Positions 50,623 to 59,990 of a stretch of 64,000 nt of DNA are shown one piece after another. The stretch is from Paenibacillus lactis (lineage in GTDB: Bacteria > Bacillota > Bacilli > Paenibacillales > Paenibacillaceae), in NCBI RefSeq assembly GCF_017873605.1, contig NZ_JAGGKI010000001.1, positions 558,001 through 622,000 of the forward strand. The letters run 5' to 3'. Within the stretch, counting starts at the first letter, position 1, and every line of letters starts with the position of its first letter. A program made the translations under genes and the position numbers. Under the pieces are notes generated by a model. The model was given only the letters and a program-made list of their open reading frames with translations. It did no database searches and was not told where the DNA came from.

Positions 50623-51729
50623 TCACAGTCGCAATAATCGCTTAACGACAGGTGCTAGCGATTGTGCCATGCGCATAAATCCGAGGTCCGTTGGATGTGT
50701 TCCATCAACCGTACAATCATTGACGAAATCATCACCCAGCAGCTTAAAGCCGTCAACGAAATGGATATTGCGGTCTCCTTCTGTCCGCCTCTGTTCCACA
50801 TTCTCGATCTGGATCAGCCTGCGGCGATCATTAAGCTCCCTCCTCTCCATATAGAACTGGTTTTCGGCAGTGCTAATCCTTGAGACTACTAATATAGGAA
50901 CTTCGGGATGCCGATCTCTCAAGATCTGGATGAAGGCGGGCAGCGTTCGCGCGATGTTCCCCGCCTCGCCCGTATTCCCTTCATAATCGAGAATGAATAG
51001 AGCCGGATCATCGATTTCCGACATGATCCGCGCAAGCTCCGGCTCGCCCTTTCCACTTCCCGAGAAGCCAAGATTGACGAACTCAACCGGTATCATACGG
51101 CTGAGAATATTAGAGTAAGCCATTCCCGGCCGGGAGGCGCATCCCCCTTGCGTAATCGAAGTTCCATATATAATGACGGGCCTACTGCTTGCATAGGCGG
51201 GTGCTTCGCTTATGACCGCATCCTTATCCACACCGATCCACACCTCCTCTACTCCTTGGTAGAGCGGCAGGTTTAAGGTGACGGCCACCTCCTTTTTTGT
51301 ATCCCACTGATAAAGCTGGGATTCATATTCACTTTCCGAAGGCTTGAATTTAGCCGTGGTGATAAAGCTCTGCTCTCCCGGTTCTCCAAGATAGCAGTCG
51401 ACCCCGCACTGTCCTGTAGGCGGCATATGATACATATTGGCCGGTCCGGCAAGACGCACCCTTATGACCAGCCTTGAAGAATTGGTGCGAAAACGAACTT
51501 GTCCGCCTGCCGTACAATAAGCAAGCGTATCAACTGCGGGCGGCAATACAGCCCCGGAAGCCAATGGCAGACGTCTGTATATCCCATCCTGCTTAAGCCA
51601 AGGGAAACCCGCGATGTGAAAGGGCGCTTCAAGCGGAGAATGCCATCTCAACTGTTCGCTATTTTTTGTCTCCGGGTATAACGTTCCGCCCAGTTGATCC
51701 AGGTTTATCTCTTTCGATTGAACGGTCAT
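50623..51729 (-). CDS. SGNH/GDSL hydrolase with N-terminal jelly-roll domain
   Basis: Protein of 368 aa without signal peptide. The first 150 residues are a beta-rich jelly-roll (WHSPLEAPFHIAGFPWLKQDGIYRRLP). The catalytic part has Ser in YGTSITQGG near 190, Gly in LGFSGSGKGEP, Asn in DYEGNTGEA, and the Asp-His pair in DGTHPTDLG near 345. These are carbohydrate-ester or acyl esterases; an acetyl group on an imported glycan is a reasonable target. It is the last gene of the second sugar operon, after the HAD phosphatase. Confidence 0.88.
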   Translation of the reverse strand: MTVQSKEINLDQLGGTLYPETKNSEQLRWHSPLEAPFHIAGFPWLKQDGIYRRLPLASGAVLPPAVDTLAYCTAGGQVRFRTNSSRLVIRVRLAGPANMYHMPPTGQCGVDCYLGEPGEQSFITTAKFKPSESEYESQLYQWDTKKEVAVTLNLPLYQGVEEVWIGVDKDAVISEAPAYASSRPVIIYGTSITQGGCASRPGMAYSNILSRMIPVEFVNLGFSGSGKGEPELARIMSEIDDPALFILDYEGNTGEAGNIARTLPAFIQILRDRHPEVPILVVSRISTAENQFYMERRELNDRRRLIQIENVEQRRTEGDRNIHFVDGFKLLGDDFVNDCTVDGTHPTDLGFMRMAQSLAPVVKRLLRL

Positions 51730-51775
51730 CTATATCTACTTCCTCACTATATTTACTAGAATATGTTCCCTGTGT

Positions 51776-52534
51776 TTATTCCATTTGGAATACATATTTC
51801 CGAATTGCCTGAGCAACGCCGTCCTCATTGTTGGTAGCCGTCATCACATCCGCTATGGATTTGATATAATCTTCACCGTTGGCCATCGCCACACCGAGAC
51901 CTGCTGCCTTCAATAGCTTCGCGTCATTGTCGCTGTCTCCCATCGCAATGACATCCGACATCGACAAGCCCAGCATCTGACAAACCTCTTGCACTCCGCT
52001 TTCCTTTGTAGTTCCTTTTACTGAAATCTCCATATTAGTAGGGGCTGAACGGGTAACCTCGAGCGTCCCCCAACGGAGCAGCTCTTCCTTAATTTCTGCA
52101 AGCTTCTGTTGCTCATGGCTGCCGATGCCGAATTTCATCCAATCCCGTTCGAACATCTCAGGCGTCCATTCCTTGTCGCCCGTCAAGCTTTCCACGCTGT
52201 AGCCCCAGTACCACTCGCCCCGCTCGGAAGCAATGGCGTGAATATTGCGGACCGTGTCCCGAGGGAGGAAGACTCGCTTCTTAAGCCTGCCCGGTCCCTC
52301 CCAAATTTCCGCCCCATTGAGCAGCACCATCGGGGAATCGAGCCCCAGCTCATCCCAAAGACCCTGTGCAGTTTGCAAGCCTCTTCCGGTAGAGAACATC
52401 ACTTTAACACCGTGATCTATTGCATATTGAAGCCACCTTTTGGTCTCTTGCGTAATCTGTTTTTCATCCGTCAGAAGAGTCCCATCCAGATCCAATGCAA
52501 TCAGCTTATATTTCGCCTTTACCTGCTGCACCAT
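51776..52534 (-). CDS. HAD hydrolase, Cof/YidA type (sugar-phosphate phosphatase)
   Basis: Cytosolic phosphatase of 252 aa. The ATG at 52534 has GAAGGG at good spacing; an ATG at 52540 makes an ATGA overlap with the permease stop but touches the ribosome binding site. HAD motif I is LIALDLDGTLLTD (about residues 10-22), motif II MFSTGRG, a cap domain in the middle, motif III with Lys, and motif IV MGDSDNDAKLL. Cof-type members release phosphate from sugar phosphates or nucleotides. Its place inside the transporter operon points to processing the imported sugar. Confidence 0.9.
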   Translation of the reverse strand: MVQQVKAKYKLIALDLDGTLLTDEKQITQETKRWLQYAIDHGVKVMFSTGRGLQTAQGLWDELGLDSPMVLLNGAEIWEGPGRLKKRVFLPRDTVRNIHAIASERGEWYWGYSVESLTGDKEWTPEMFERDWMKFGIGSHEQQKLAEIKEELLRWGTLEVTRSAPTNMEISVKGTTKESGVQEVCQMLGLSMSDVIAMGDSDNDAKLLKAAGLGVAMANGEDYIKSIADVMTATNNEDGVAQAIRKYVFQME

Positions 52535-52536
52535 AT

Positions 52537-53373
52537 TCATCCCTTCACCGCTCCCATCGTCGCGCCTTCCATGAGAAGTTTTTGGAATAAGATATAAATA
52601 ATAATGGACGGTACCATCGCAATGGTTACACCGGCAAACAAAGTTACCCAATCGGCAGTAAACTCCATTTGCTTATTCGCAGAATACATTTGCACCGCAA
52701 TAGGATATTTCTTTGGATCGCTCAAATAGATGAACGGCGCTAAGAAATTGTTATAGAACCCTAGGAACTTGAATACGCCAACGGTTACAATCCCTGGTGT
52801 GGACAAAGGTACAATAACACGCCAAAACTTTTGGAATAGTGTCGCACCGTCCATCGTTGCGCTCTCCTCAAGCTCCATCGGCAGAGAGCTCATAAATCCT
52901 CCGAGCAGCATAAGGTAGAACACGCTTTCACCCAAACTGGACAGGAGAATTAATCCCGTCAAGCTATTGGTCAGACTCAATTCCCGCATAATGACATACT
53001 GGGGTACAAGCGCATTGATGCCTGGAAGAAACAGAGACAACATAATCAAACCCCAGATCAGTTTTCTACCTTTGAACTGCATTCGAGTTAGCGCATAGGC
53101 GTTAATTGTCGTAAAGAAAATTCCAAGCACCAGACTTCCGCCAACATAATAAAGGGTATTTAAGAGTGATTGCCCAAAACCGTATTGATTCCAAGCCTTC
53201 GAATAATTCTGCCATCTGAGTTCCGAAGGCAGCGCCCATATATCTTTAAAAAACTCAGGGTTGCTCTTCAGCGATTCATAAATAACCCAGATTAAAGGAA
53301 ATATTATAGTCAGCGACCAGGCATACAGCACCACACGCCACACAATGTCCATTAACGTTCGTTTTTCCTTCAA
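52537..53373 (-). CDS. Sugar ABC transporter permease, MalG/UgpE-like
   Basis: Membrane subunit of 278 aa with six helices; the EAA loop ELEESATMDGATLFQKFWRVIVP is near residues 165-187, and LSLFLPGINALVPQYVIM plus SLGESVFYLMLLGGF are typical. Its gene is translationally coupled to the HAD gene (ATGA) and lies 29 bases after the MalF-like permease. No ATPase gene is in the operon, so a shared MsmX-type ATPase is inferred. Confidence 0.92.
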   Translation of the reverse strand: MKEKRTLMDIVWRVVLYAWSLTIIFPLIWVIYESLKSNPEFFKDIWALPSELRWQNYSKAWNQYGFGQSLLNTLYYVGGSLVLGIFFTTINAYALTRMQFKGRKLIWGLIMLSLFLPGINALVPQYVIMRELSLTNSLTGLILLSSLGESVFYLMLLGGFMSSLPMELEESATMDGATLFQKFWRVIVPLSTPGIVTVGVFKFLGFYNNFLAPFIYLSDPKKYPIAVQMYSANKQMEFTADWVTLFAGVTIAMVPSIIIYILFQKLLMEGATMGAVKG

Positions 53374-53402
53374 CGGTATCCCTCCGAACCTTCATATGGA
53401 AA

Positions 53403-54353
53403 CTAATACTCGTAGCCTTTGTTCGGCACAAATTTATCGATTAACAGCTTGGCTGTTACTAAGATAACGAACAGAATCATACCGACTGCGGAAGCGTAGC
53501 CATAATTCCGATATTCTATGCCAAAGGCTAAGTTAAACATGTAGAGGCCAATAACATCCGTCGACCCGTATGGGCCCCCATTTGTCATAATGAGGATGAT
53601 TTCGAAGCCCTTCATTGTGCCAACGACGAGGAACAAAGCGCTGACGCGGATAATTGGCGTAACGAGCGGCATTGTAATTTTAAACAAGCGTGTCATATGT
53701 CCGGCTCCTTCAAGAATCGCCGCCTCGTACAATGACTTGGGAATCCCCAGCATCGCATTAGCAAAGATAATGACATACAAGCCGACGCCGCCCCAAACCC
53801 ATGCTGGAATAATGGATACAAGTGCCGTGCTTTCATTGCCCAGCCAATAGAAATTCCCGGTATCAATTCCGATGAACTTAAGGATCCCATTCAGCAAACC
53901 GTACGATCCGTCATAAATGAAAGCCCAGAGTAGAGCGACTACGACCGTAGATAAAACATTCGGGAAGAAAAACAATACCTTCAAAAATTTATTTTCTTTA
54001 TACGTTTTATTGGTAATTAAATAGGCAAGAAGCAAGGAGATGATAATAACAAAGAAAGGCACTGTTATCATAAAAATCAAGTTGTGGGTAAGCGCGCGCC
54101 ACACATACTTATCTTGGAATGCAGTGGCGAAATTGGACAGCCCGACAAACGTGGCATCCGTAAACCCGTCCCAATTGAGCAGCGCATAATAAACGGATAA
54201 AATGTTCGGAAACAACGTAAAAAGCAAATAGCCGCCAAAGGGAGGTACGATGGCTATGATCAGAAATATCCACTTCTGCGTATTCGCTTTATCTAGCCCC
54301 AAACGCTTGCGCACTGGGGCTTTTGGTGTCGTCACAATGGTTGAATCTGACAC
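53403..54353 (-). CDS. Sugar ABC transporter permease, MalF/UgpA-like
   Basis: Membrane subunit of 316 aa. The N-terminus is basic, then six helices from about residue 29 (IFLIIAIVPPFGGYLLFTLFP). The EAA loop is LYEAAILEGAGHMTRLFKITMP near 210, followed by IIRVSALFLVVGTMKGFEIILIMTNGGP, the classic MalF-like segment. It is the second gene of the operon, separated from the binding-protein gene by 155 bases containing a stem-loop. Confidence 0.92.
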   Translation of the reverse strand: MSDSTIVTTPKAPVRKRLGLDKANTQKWIFLIIAIVPPFGGYLLFTLFPNILSVYYALLNWDGFTDATFVGLSNFATAFQDKYVWRALTHNLIFMITVPFFVIIISLLLAYLITNKTYKENKFLKVLFFFPNVLSTVVVALLWAFIYDGSYGLLNGILKFIGIDTGNFYWLGNESTALVSIIPAWVWGGVGLYVIIFANAMLGIPKSLYEAAILEGAGHMTRLFKITMPLVTPIIRVSALFLVVGTMKGFEIILIMTNGGPYGSTDVIGLYMFNLAFGIEYRNYGYASAVGMILFVILVTAKLLIDKFVPNKGYEY

Positions 54354-54471
54354 GAGAGGTCAACTCCTATCTTACTAGCGTTTATAAAAGGGCTGTTCAA
54401 AAAGCCGTCTTTTGATCACGAAGTGAGTCAAGAACAGTGTGAAAGCTAGGTTCACAGAAGTTAAAACGGAA

Positions 54472-54496
54472 GAGCGGAGATGAATCTTCCCCGCTC
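54472..54496 (-). other. Intercistronic stem-loop after the binding-protein gene
   Basis: GAGCGG (54472-54477) and CCGCTC (54491-54496) flank a 13-base loop, 12 bases after the binding-protein stop. Third case in this window of a hairpin in this position. Confidence 0.55.
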
Positions 54497-54508
54497 CAAC
54501 ATGTCTTA

Positions 54509-55981
54509 TTATTTCTTTTCAGCCTCTACAGCTTTCTTCAGCAGCTCTTCAGCTTGCTCCAGAATCGGTTTCGGATCCTGCATGCCCATAGCAAATTTCA
54601 CAATATTCTCATTCATTAATTTTTCGGCTTGAGCAAGATTCGGATCGGAAATGTTGATAGACCGACTTGCTTTAAAAGTCTGAGCCTTATTATCTGCTAT
54701 GTACTTCAGAACAGATTGAGCAGAGCTCGAAAGGTTAGCCGCTCTGGAAGGATCCTCCATTAAATCCTTGCGCATTGGCAAAGCACCTGCTTTTTCGGCA
54801 GCAAATTGTTGATTTTCAAGCGTAACCAGCCATGCGATCAATTCTTTAGCCCACTTTTTGTTCAGTTCCGGCTTAGCTGCCCAGATATAATTGAAGTTTG
54901 AAGTTCCGCTTCGAATCCAAAGCGTTTGATCCGTGTTATCTCTGAAAGGAACCGCCATGAAGCCCCAGTCGAAATCCGCAGGCGTTGCTTCCTTCATCTC
55001 ATTCTCGACATGTGTCCCTGTGGATACCATCGCGGCTTGCCCCTGAATAACCTGCATTTGCGATTGCGTATGGTTCAGTGCCGGAAGTCCTTCTGCAAAA
55101 TATCCTAGCTTGCCAAGCTCATAGAAGCGCGTCCAGGTTTCAACCGTCTCTGGATTTGTGTATTGCGGCAGACCATAAGTTCTATAATTTTCGATGAATT
55201 CATCGACATGGCCATTGATATCAGCCAGCTCAAAATTTTTGGCTGTTCCGAAAGCCCAGTTATGGTAGCTTGGATGAATGCCCGGGAACGTAATGGGAGC
55301 AATCCCGTCCGCTTTAATGTCTGCTAGTAGTGTTTTAAATTCGTCCCATGTGTTCGGGTTTTGGTTCCAGCCATGCTCTTCGAATAGCTTTTTGTTAAAA
55401 AACAACCCGCCAAAGCTGCTCGCCGTAGTAAATTCATATCGTTTCCCATTGATCAGCGGCGTTGACTCGTACATGCCAGGCATCATAAGGTCCTTGACCT
55501 TTTTGTCCGGTACGTCTGGAAGAGGGAAGTCCCAAATGTCATCCATTGGTTCAAGCTTGCCGGCTTCAGCGAGCCCAACAATACCTCCAGACGGCTCTGT
55601 ATTGAATAGATCAAACATGTCATTATCATTGCCTGCAGAGATTTTTGTAGAAAGAATCGTCTTCATATCAGCTGAAGCTGTGATGTCTATTTTGACATTT
55701 GGATACTTGGCTGTGAACGATTCAACCGCATAATCGAACCATTCCCGGCCATATCCTCCTACAAAGAAGCCTACCTTTAGCGTTACTTCCTCATTCTTCG
55801 GCAATCCATTCTCGTAAGTCTCAACTTCTGCAGATACACCCGGCTTATCCGAACCAGCAGGAGTTGTACTTGGGTTAGCCTCGTTCTTTCCGCTGTTTCC
55901 ACCGCAACCAGCCAGCATGGTTAAAGATAATAACGCTGCAACACCCGTGCTCATGAATCGTTTCATTTTTCCGTTAAACAT
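54509..55981 (-). CDS. Sugar-binding lipoprotein (solute-binding family 1)
   Basis: Lipid-anchored binding protein of 490 aa. GGGGGGCG stands before the ATG at 55981. Lipobox TMLAGC puts the modified Cys at residue 26, followed by a Gly/Asn/Ser linker. The mature protein begins EVTLKVGFFVGGYGREWFDYAVESFTAKYPNVKIDI, the usual oligosaccharide-binding start; later FGGLFFNKKLFEEHGWNQNPNTWDEF and RKDLMEDPSRAAN. First gene of a five-gene operon (binding protein, two permeases, HAD phosphatase, SGNH esterase). A near-perfect cre site lies 145 bases upstream. Confidence 0.92.
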   Translation of the reverse strand: MFNGKMKRFMSTGVAALLSLTMLAGCGGNSGKNEANPSTTPAGSDKPGVSAEVETYENGLPKNEEVTLKVGFFVGGYGREWFDYAVESFTAKYPNVKIDITASADMKTILSTKISAGNDNDMFDLFNTEPSGGIVGLAEAGKLEPMDDIWDFPLPDVPDKKVKDLMMPGMYESTPLINGKRYEFTTASSFGGLFFNKKLFEEHGWNQNPNTWDEFKTLLADIKADGIAPITFPGIHPSYHNWAFGTAKNFELADINGHVDEFIENYRTYGLPQYTNPETVETWTRFYELGKLGYFAEGLPALNHTQSQMQVIQGQAAMVSTGTHVENEMKEATPADFDWGFMAVPFRDNTDQTLWIRSGTSNFNYIWAAKPELNKKWAKELIAWLVTLENQQFAAEKAGALPMRKDLMEDPSRAANLSSSAQSVLKYIADNKAQTFKASRSINISDPNLAQAEKLMNENIVKFAMGMQDPKPILEQAEELLKKAVEAEKK

Positions 55982-56125
55982 TATTTCGCCCCCCGTTAAT
56001 TAATAAATAAATTGGATTAACTATTTAAGCATAACTATGATTTGTTAGTTACCTATCAAATCAGGGTTAATAATTTGTAAACAACTTCTGGCTTATAGCC
56101 TCTTAAGCCTCACCTCCAACAAATC

Positions 56126-56139
56126 TGTAAACGCTTTCA
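56126..56139. promoter_or_regulatory. CcpA cre site upstream of the second sugar operon
   Basis: TGTAAACGCTTTCA fits the cre consensus at all defined positions. It lies between the ydcF stop and the binding-protein gene, in the promoter region of the latter. Confidence 0.75.
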
Positions 56140-56175
56140 TATTAATCACTTATCGGCTGCCTGTCAACCTTTTTA

Positions 56176-56760
56176 TCAATTGTTTTGATCATTGATGATC
56201 CTCTTAATAATGGGGAGAGTTAACCGAAATGCCCGAATTTCTAACAATGTTAATTTGAGCTGGAACCCCACAACGCTTCTAAGGCTTCGATTAGCGCTGA
56301 AACCGCCTTTCATGCCAAGACGATGCATAATATACTTCGTGCGGCGGACATGAAATAAATTTGTTATGATCATAAAAGATTTTAGCTGGTACTGCTCCAT
56401 CAATTGCTTGCTAAAGATTAAATTCTGAACGGTGTTGTGTGACTTGTCTTCTTTTAATATTCTTTTCGCCGGAACGCCCTTATCAACCAGATACTCCTTC
56501 ATCAGCTCTGCCTCCGATTGGCGTGAACCAACTGCTCCCCCCGATACAATGATGTATTTGTGCCCAAACTGCTGAAATCGTTCGTATGCCTCATCCAGTC
56601 TTTCCTTAAGCAAAGGGTGTATTCGGCCGTCTTTGGTTACATAGCCAAGTACAATAAGTGCATCTGCTTTGCCAGGTTGTAATATAACTGCATGCAGCCA
56701 ACATATGTAAGCCAGCACCGTCATCGCTGCTATTGCAATTATCCATCCGATCCATACCAT
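56176..56760 (-). CDS. YdcF/DUF218 family membrane protein (SanA/ElyC-like)
   Basis: Protein of 194 aa with one N-terminal membrane helix (MVWIGWIIAIAAMTVLAYICWL). The DUF218 Rossmann-like core has ADALIVLGYVTKDGRIHPLLKERLDEAYERF, KYIIVSGGAVGSRQSEAELM and SHNTVQNLIFSKQLM, then TNLFHVRRTKYIMHRLG. Family members (SanA, ElyC, YdcF) are linked to envelope integrity, with no settled enzymatic activity. It shares orientation with the sugar operon but has 194 bases and a cre site between, so it is probably a separate unit. Confidence 0.88.
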   Translation of the reverse strand: MVWIGWIIAIAAMTVLAYICWLHAVILQPGKADALIVLGYVTKDGRIHPLLKERLDEAYERFQQFGHKYIIVSGGAVGSRQSEAELMKEYLVDKGVPAKRILKEDKSHNTVQNLIFSKQLMEQYQLKSFMIITNLFHVRRTKYIMHRLGMKGGFSANRSLRSVVGFQLKLTLLEIRAFRLTLPIIKRIINDQNN

Positions 56761-57080
56761 TACTTACTCCTTTAGGCGTCATTTAGTTATATTTAATCAA
56801 ATCAGTTTACAAATATAATATCCTTTTTTATTGCAATGTCAATACAATTCGCTGTGTTTTTGGATTAAAACTTTTCGTATTGATCTGTCTCATACCGTAT
56901 AATACCGCCATCTATCGTCGTTTTTATGAAAATTTAAATGATATGCTCGTTGAATTAAACGAACTTGCAACTTTTATTCGCCTTGTATTAATGCTACACT
57001 TGAAGTAAATTATGTTCCTAATTTGTCAAATGTTTTGAATCTATATTATATAAAACGTTGTTGGAAAGAGGATGCATATT
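56761..57080. promoter_or_regulatory. Divergent promoter region between ydcF and the ROK regulator
   Basis: 320 AT-rich bases without genes. Near the ROK start TTGTCA and TATATT/TATTAT-like boxes with suitable spacing are visible (about 57025-57052). I see no convincing operator. Confidence 0.4.
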
Positions 57081-58256
57081 GTGAGTGATTCGGTTAAACA
57101 AACCAGCCATATGTTATTAAAATCAATTAATCAGCAGAAGGTTCTTTTTCTCATTTATTCAGAGGGGCCGATCTCTCGCGTAGAGCTTGCGGAAAAGACT
57201 GGCCTAAGCAGACAAACGGTAACCAATATCGTGAATCGCCTGTTGAAGGAAAAAATAATCGTGACAGGGGAGCTTATCGACTTGGAGGCAGGCAGCGGAA
57301 GGAAAAGAGTCGGCCTTCATATCAACAGCGGCCACTTTTACGCCATCGGTCTTGAGCTCGCCGGCAAATACATTCGTGGAAAAGTGTTCAATCTGCGTCA
57401 AGAAGCTGTCGCATCCGCAGAACGCACGAGCAACAAATATGGTTCTATAGATGTGCTGATGCAGCTGTTGCATGAAGTTATCGATGAGCTGCTCACCCAG
57501 GTGCCCAACACCTCCAAAGTTAAAGGGATCGGAATCAGTATGCAGGGCCTGGTCGATTCACAGCATGGCATCGTTCTACGGACACCCGGCATAGGCGTTC
57601 ATCGCCTTCCACTCAAGCAGCTGCTTGAAGACAAATATAACATTCCAGTATATATCGAGAACGATGTCAATCTTCTCTCTGTCAACGAGAATATGAACGG
57701 CTGCTTGAAGGATTCCAATAACAATATCACAATCAAGTTTGATTATGGTACAGGCGGCGCGATCGTCCATGATAAACAAATTATTGCAGGATCAAGCTTT
57801 GTTGCAGGTGAATTCGGGCATTATAAAGGCTTCTATGGAGAAGATGCCTATCCATGCCATTGCGGCAGATCCGGATGCTTAACGACGCTGGCTTCCAGCA
57901 GCGGACTTAGCGTTTCCATCAAATGCACACTAGAGGAGTTCGCAGAAGGCATAAGAACTGGAGATCCCAAGTTCCTTAGTTTATACGAAAAAATCGTTGA
58001 TGGTATCGCGACCGCCGTTACCAATATCATTACATTCATAAATCCAGACAGTCTGCTTATAACGGGCCGAGTTATTCATACCATCAGTCCTGAAATGTTC
58101 AACGAGATTAGAGCCAGGGTGATGCACCAGCTGCCTGTGACAGTTAATAACGTACAATTGATCTACCTTGATAACAAACCGGATGAAACAAAGCTTGCTG
58201 CCGGGTTGGTTATTAAACGTGCATTTGAAATACCGCTGGATACTTTATCTCTTTAA
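57081..58256 (+). CDS. ROK family transcriptional regulator (XylR/NagC-like)
   Basis: Regulator of 391 aa. The GTG at 57081 is preferred because GAGG lies nine bases upstream; the in-frame ATG at 57072 abuts it. N-terminal winged helix: LLKSINQQKVLFLIYSEGPISRVELAEKTGLSRQTVTNIVNRLL (about 13-57). The ROK sugar-kinase-like domain has FDYGTGGAIV, the ROK EFGHYKG motif and zinc cluster CHCGRSGCL. The kinase Asp is seen in ENDVN. It lies next to the sugar operon at 50.6-56 kb and is the best candidate for its specific repressor, with the imported sugar as inducer. Confidence 0.9.
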   Translation: MSDSVKQTSHMLLKSINQQKVLFLIYSEGPISRVELAEKTGLSRQTVTNIVNRLLKEKIIVTGELIDLEAGSGRKRVGLHINSGHFYAIGLELAGKYIRGKVFNLRQEAVASAERTSNKYGSIDVLMQLLHEVIDELLTQVPNTSKVKGIGISMQGLVDSQHGIVLRTPGIGVHRLPLKQLLEDKYNIPVYIENDVNLLSVNENMNGCLKDSNNNITIKFDYGTGGAIVHDKQIIAGSSFVAGEFGHYKGFYGEDAYPCHCGRSGCLTTLASSSGLSVSIKCTLEEFAEGIRTGDPKFLSLYEKIVDGIATAVTNIITFINPDSLLITGRVIHTISPEMFNEIRARVMHQLPVTVNNVQLIYLDNKPDETKLAAGLVIKRAFEIPLDTLSL

Positions 58257-58314
58257 TTGACCCCGCTTTTTGATGTCATTCTTAAGATGGATAAGTCGAT
58301 CGTACTCAATAAAC

Positions 58315-58344
58315 AGAACTCTCCAGACTCGGAGAGTTCTTTCT
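58315..58344 (+). terminator. Terminator of the ROK gene
   Basis: AGAACTCTCC / GGAGAGTTCT, 10-bp stem, six-base loop, then TTCTTG. The region from here to 58540 has no gene. Confidence 0.75.
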
Positions 58345-58544
58345 TGCGAGGTTGAACCCGAAGGTTTCATTTCCCTTATTATCCAACCGCGAAATTATCC
58401 CGTATACTTGTTGCTTCGCAAGAATTACCTCAATCCGCTCAAACAATGCTCTAACTTTTGGGCTACTTTAACAATTATCCCTCTTCTTAAAGCCACTAAT
58501 GTTTTTATCAAAGTAAAGAGATAAGAAGCAAATATTTTTTTGAT

Positions 58545-58592
58545 CATTCAGTCCGAATATACTTGACCATTCAGTCCGGAAAGTGATATAGT
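58545..58592 (+). promoter_or_regulatory. Promoter with duplicated CATTCAGTCCG boxes
   Basis: The direct repeat CATTCAGTCCG is at 58545-58555 and 58568-58578, 23 bases (about two helical turns) apart. The second overlaps the -35 of a promoter TTGACC (58563-58568), 18 bases, TATAGT (58587-58592). Probable binding sites of a repressor encoded elsewhere. Confidence 0.65.
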
Positions 58593-58655
58593 GGGTCTAG
58601 ACCTACCACTAATTGGATAAGGCACCCACTCTTCCAAGAAAGCGAGGCAACTGAA

Positions 58656-59054
58656 ATGAGTACATTGTCTTACGAGCAAGCTGAACAGCTCATTCAACTT
58701 TTCGCAGACCGTTATATTCGTAAGGACTACGCTGCATTTTTCAATTTGTTTACTGACGATGTCGTCTTCGAATTTCCTTATGCCCAGGAGCCCAATCCTA
58801 AACGTCTGGACGGGAAAGCGGCGCTGCAGCAGTATCTGGAGAATTTGGGAAAGGTGCTTGAAATAACCTCATTCACAGAACCAGTCATTCATATAGCCGC
58901 TGACGCTCCCGTGTTCTTTGCTCAGTTCGGAGCGAGCGGCAGAAATTTATCCACAGGAAGAGCTTATGAACAAAGCTATATATCCGTAATCAAAGTTCAA
59001 GATGGCAGGATTGCCCACTATCAGGACTACTGGAATCCATTGGCACTAACTTGA
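58656..59054 (+). CDS. NTF2-fold/SnoaL-like protein (PhzA/B-type)
   Basis: Protein of 132 aa, cytosolic. SnoaL-like features: N-terminal helix EQAEQLIQLFADRYIRKDYAAFFNLFTDDVVFEFPYAQ (about 7-44), KRLDGKAALQQYLENLG, and the end strand SYISVIKVQDGRIAHYQDYWNP, in which DGRI and the Tyr-Trp-Asn end are the family signature. Substrate unknown. It is 36 bases before an NmrA-like reductase gene and shares a doubled-operator promoter with it. Confidence 0.85.
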   Translation: MSTLSYEQAEQLIQLFADRYIRKDYAAFFNLFTDDVVFEFPYAQEPNPKRLDGKAALQQYLENLGKVLEITSFTEPVIHIAADAPVFFAQFGASGRNLSTGRAYEQSYISVIKVQDGRIAHYQDYWNPLALT

Positions 59055-59090
59055 TACAGAACATAAATGAGAACTGAAGGAGATAACCGT

Positions 59091-59966
59091 ATGCATAATG
59101 AATCATCCACTCGTATTCTACTCACCGGAGGACAGGGCAAGACGTCCTCCCGCATTGCACAGCTGCTGCACGGTCAGGGTTATCTGATTCGCAGAGCCGG
59201 ACGCAGTATGCCGAGGCCCGGGGAGGAACAAATCGGTGAACACGTCCCATTCGATTGGTTCGATGACTCTAACCATGTTGATCTCCTGAAAGACGTACAG
59301 GCCGTATATCTGGTTGCACCTGCAAGTATGCATCCTGAAGAAGTCATGATTCCTTTTATCCGCAGAGCGCTGGATGCCTCGGTTAGGCGATTCGTTCTGT
59401 TATCCAGTGCCTCGATTCCGGAAGATGGCCCCGTTTTCGGAGCCGTTCACCGTTACCTGCGTGAGCATGCCCCCGAATGGGCCGTACTGCGCCCTTCCTA
59501 TTTCATGCAGAACTTCACGGATGCCGGACATGGGCACGGGCATTCCTTGCGCCACAGCGGACACATCTATACTGCAGCCGGAGACGGCAAGGTAGGTTTC
59601 GTCGACGCAGATGATATTGCAGCTGTTGGCTTTCATGCCCTGACCGACAAGGAACCCCATAACCGGGAGCTTATCATCACTGGACCAGAATCCCTCACTT
59701 ATGACGATGTGGCCGAGGTGATCCGCCGCGTTACCGGCCTGAACGCCAAGCATATCCATATCACACCAGAGGAACTCACTGAGAGGCATAAGGCCGCCGG
59801 CTTGCCGGGGAGCTATGCCGAATACTTGGCCGGACTGGATGTCCGCATTCGTCTCGAAGGATTGGAGGATCAGGTAACGGACACGGTATTTCGTGTAACC
59901 GGGCGAGAACCGCGTTCTCTGGAGCAGTTCATCTCGGAGCATAAGACCTCGTTTCCATCTAATTAA
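59091..59966 (+). CDS. NmrA/atypical SDR-family NAD(P)-binding protein
   Basis: Rossmann-fold protein of 291 aa; the ATG at 59091 has GAAGGAG eight bases upstream. The dinucleotide site is RILLTGGQGKTSSRIAQLL (about 8-26), with AVYLVAPASMHPE and FVLLSSASIPE following. HYRSFMQ-type core: WAVLRPSYFMQNFTDAG, then DDIAAVGFHALTD and ELIITGPESLTYDDVAEVI, as in NmrA-like reductases or redox sensors. Catalytic Tyr-x3-Lys of classical SDRs is absent. It is cotranscribed with the SnoaL-like gene; such pairs often modify or detoxify small aromatic or carbonyl compounds. Confidence 0.87.
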   Translation: MHNESSTRILLTGGQGKTSSRIAQLLHGQGYLIRRAGRSMPRPGEEQIGEHVPFDWFDDSNHVDLLKDVQAVYLVAPASMHPEEVMIPFIRRALDASVRRFVLLSSASIPEDGPVFGAVHRYLREHAPEWAVLRPSYFMQNFTDAGHGHGHSLRHSGHIYTAAGDGKVGFVDADDIAAVGFHALTDKEPHNRELIITGPESLTYDDVAEVIRRVTGLNAKHIHITPEELTERHKAAGLPGSYAEYLAGLDVRIRLEGLEDQVTDTVFRVTGREPRSLEQFISEHKTSFPSN

Positions 59967-59990
59967 CCAAAAGGTACCTTAAGATAAAAG

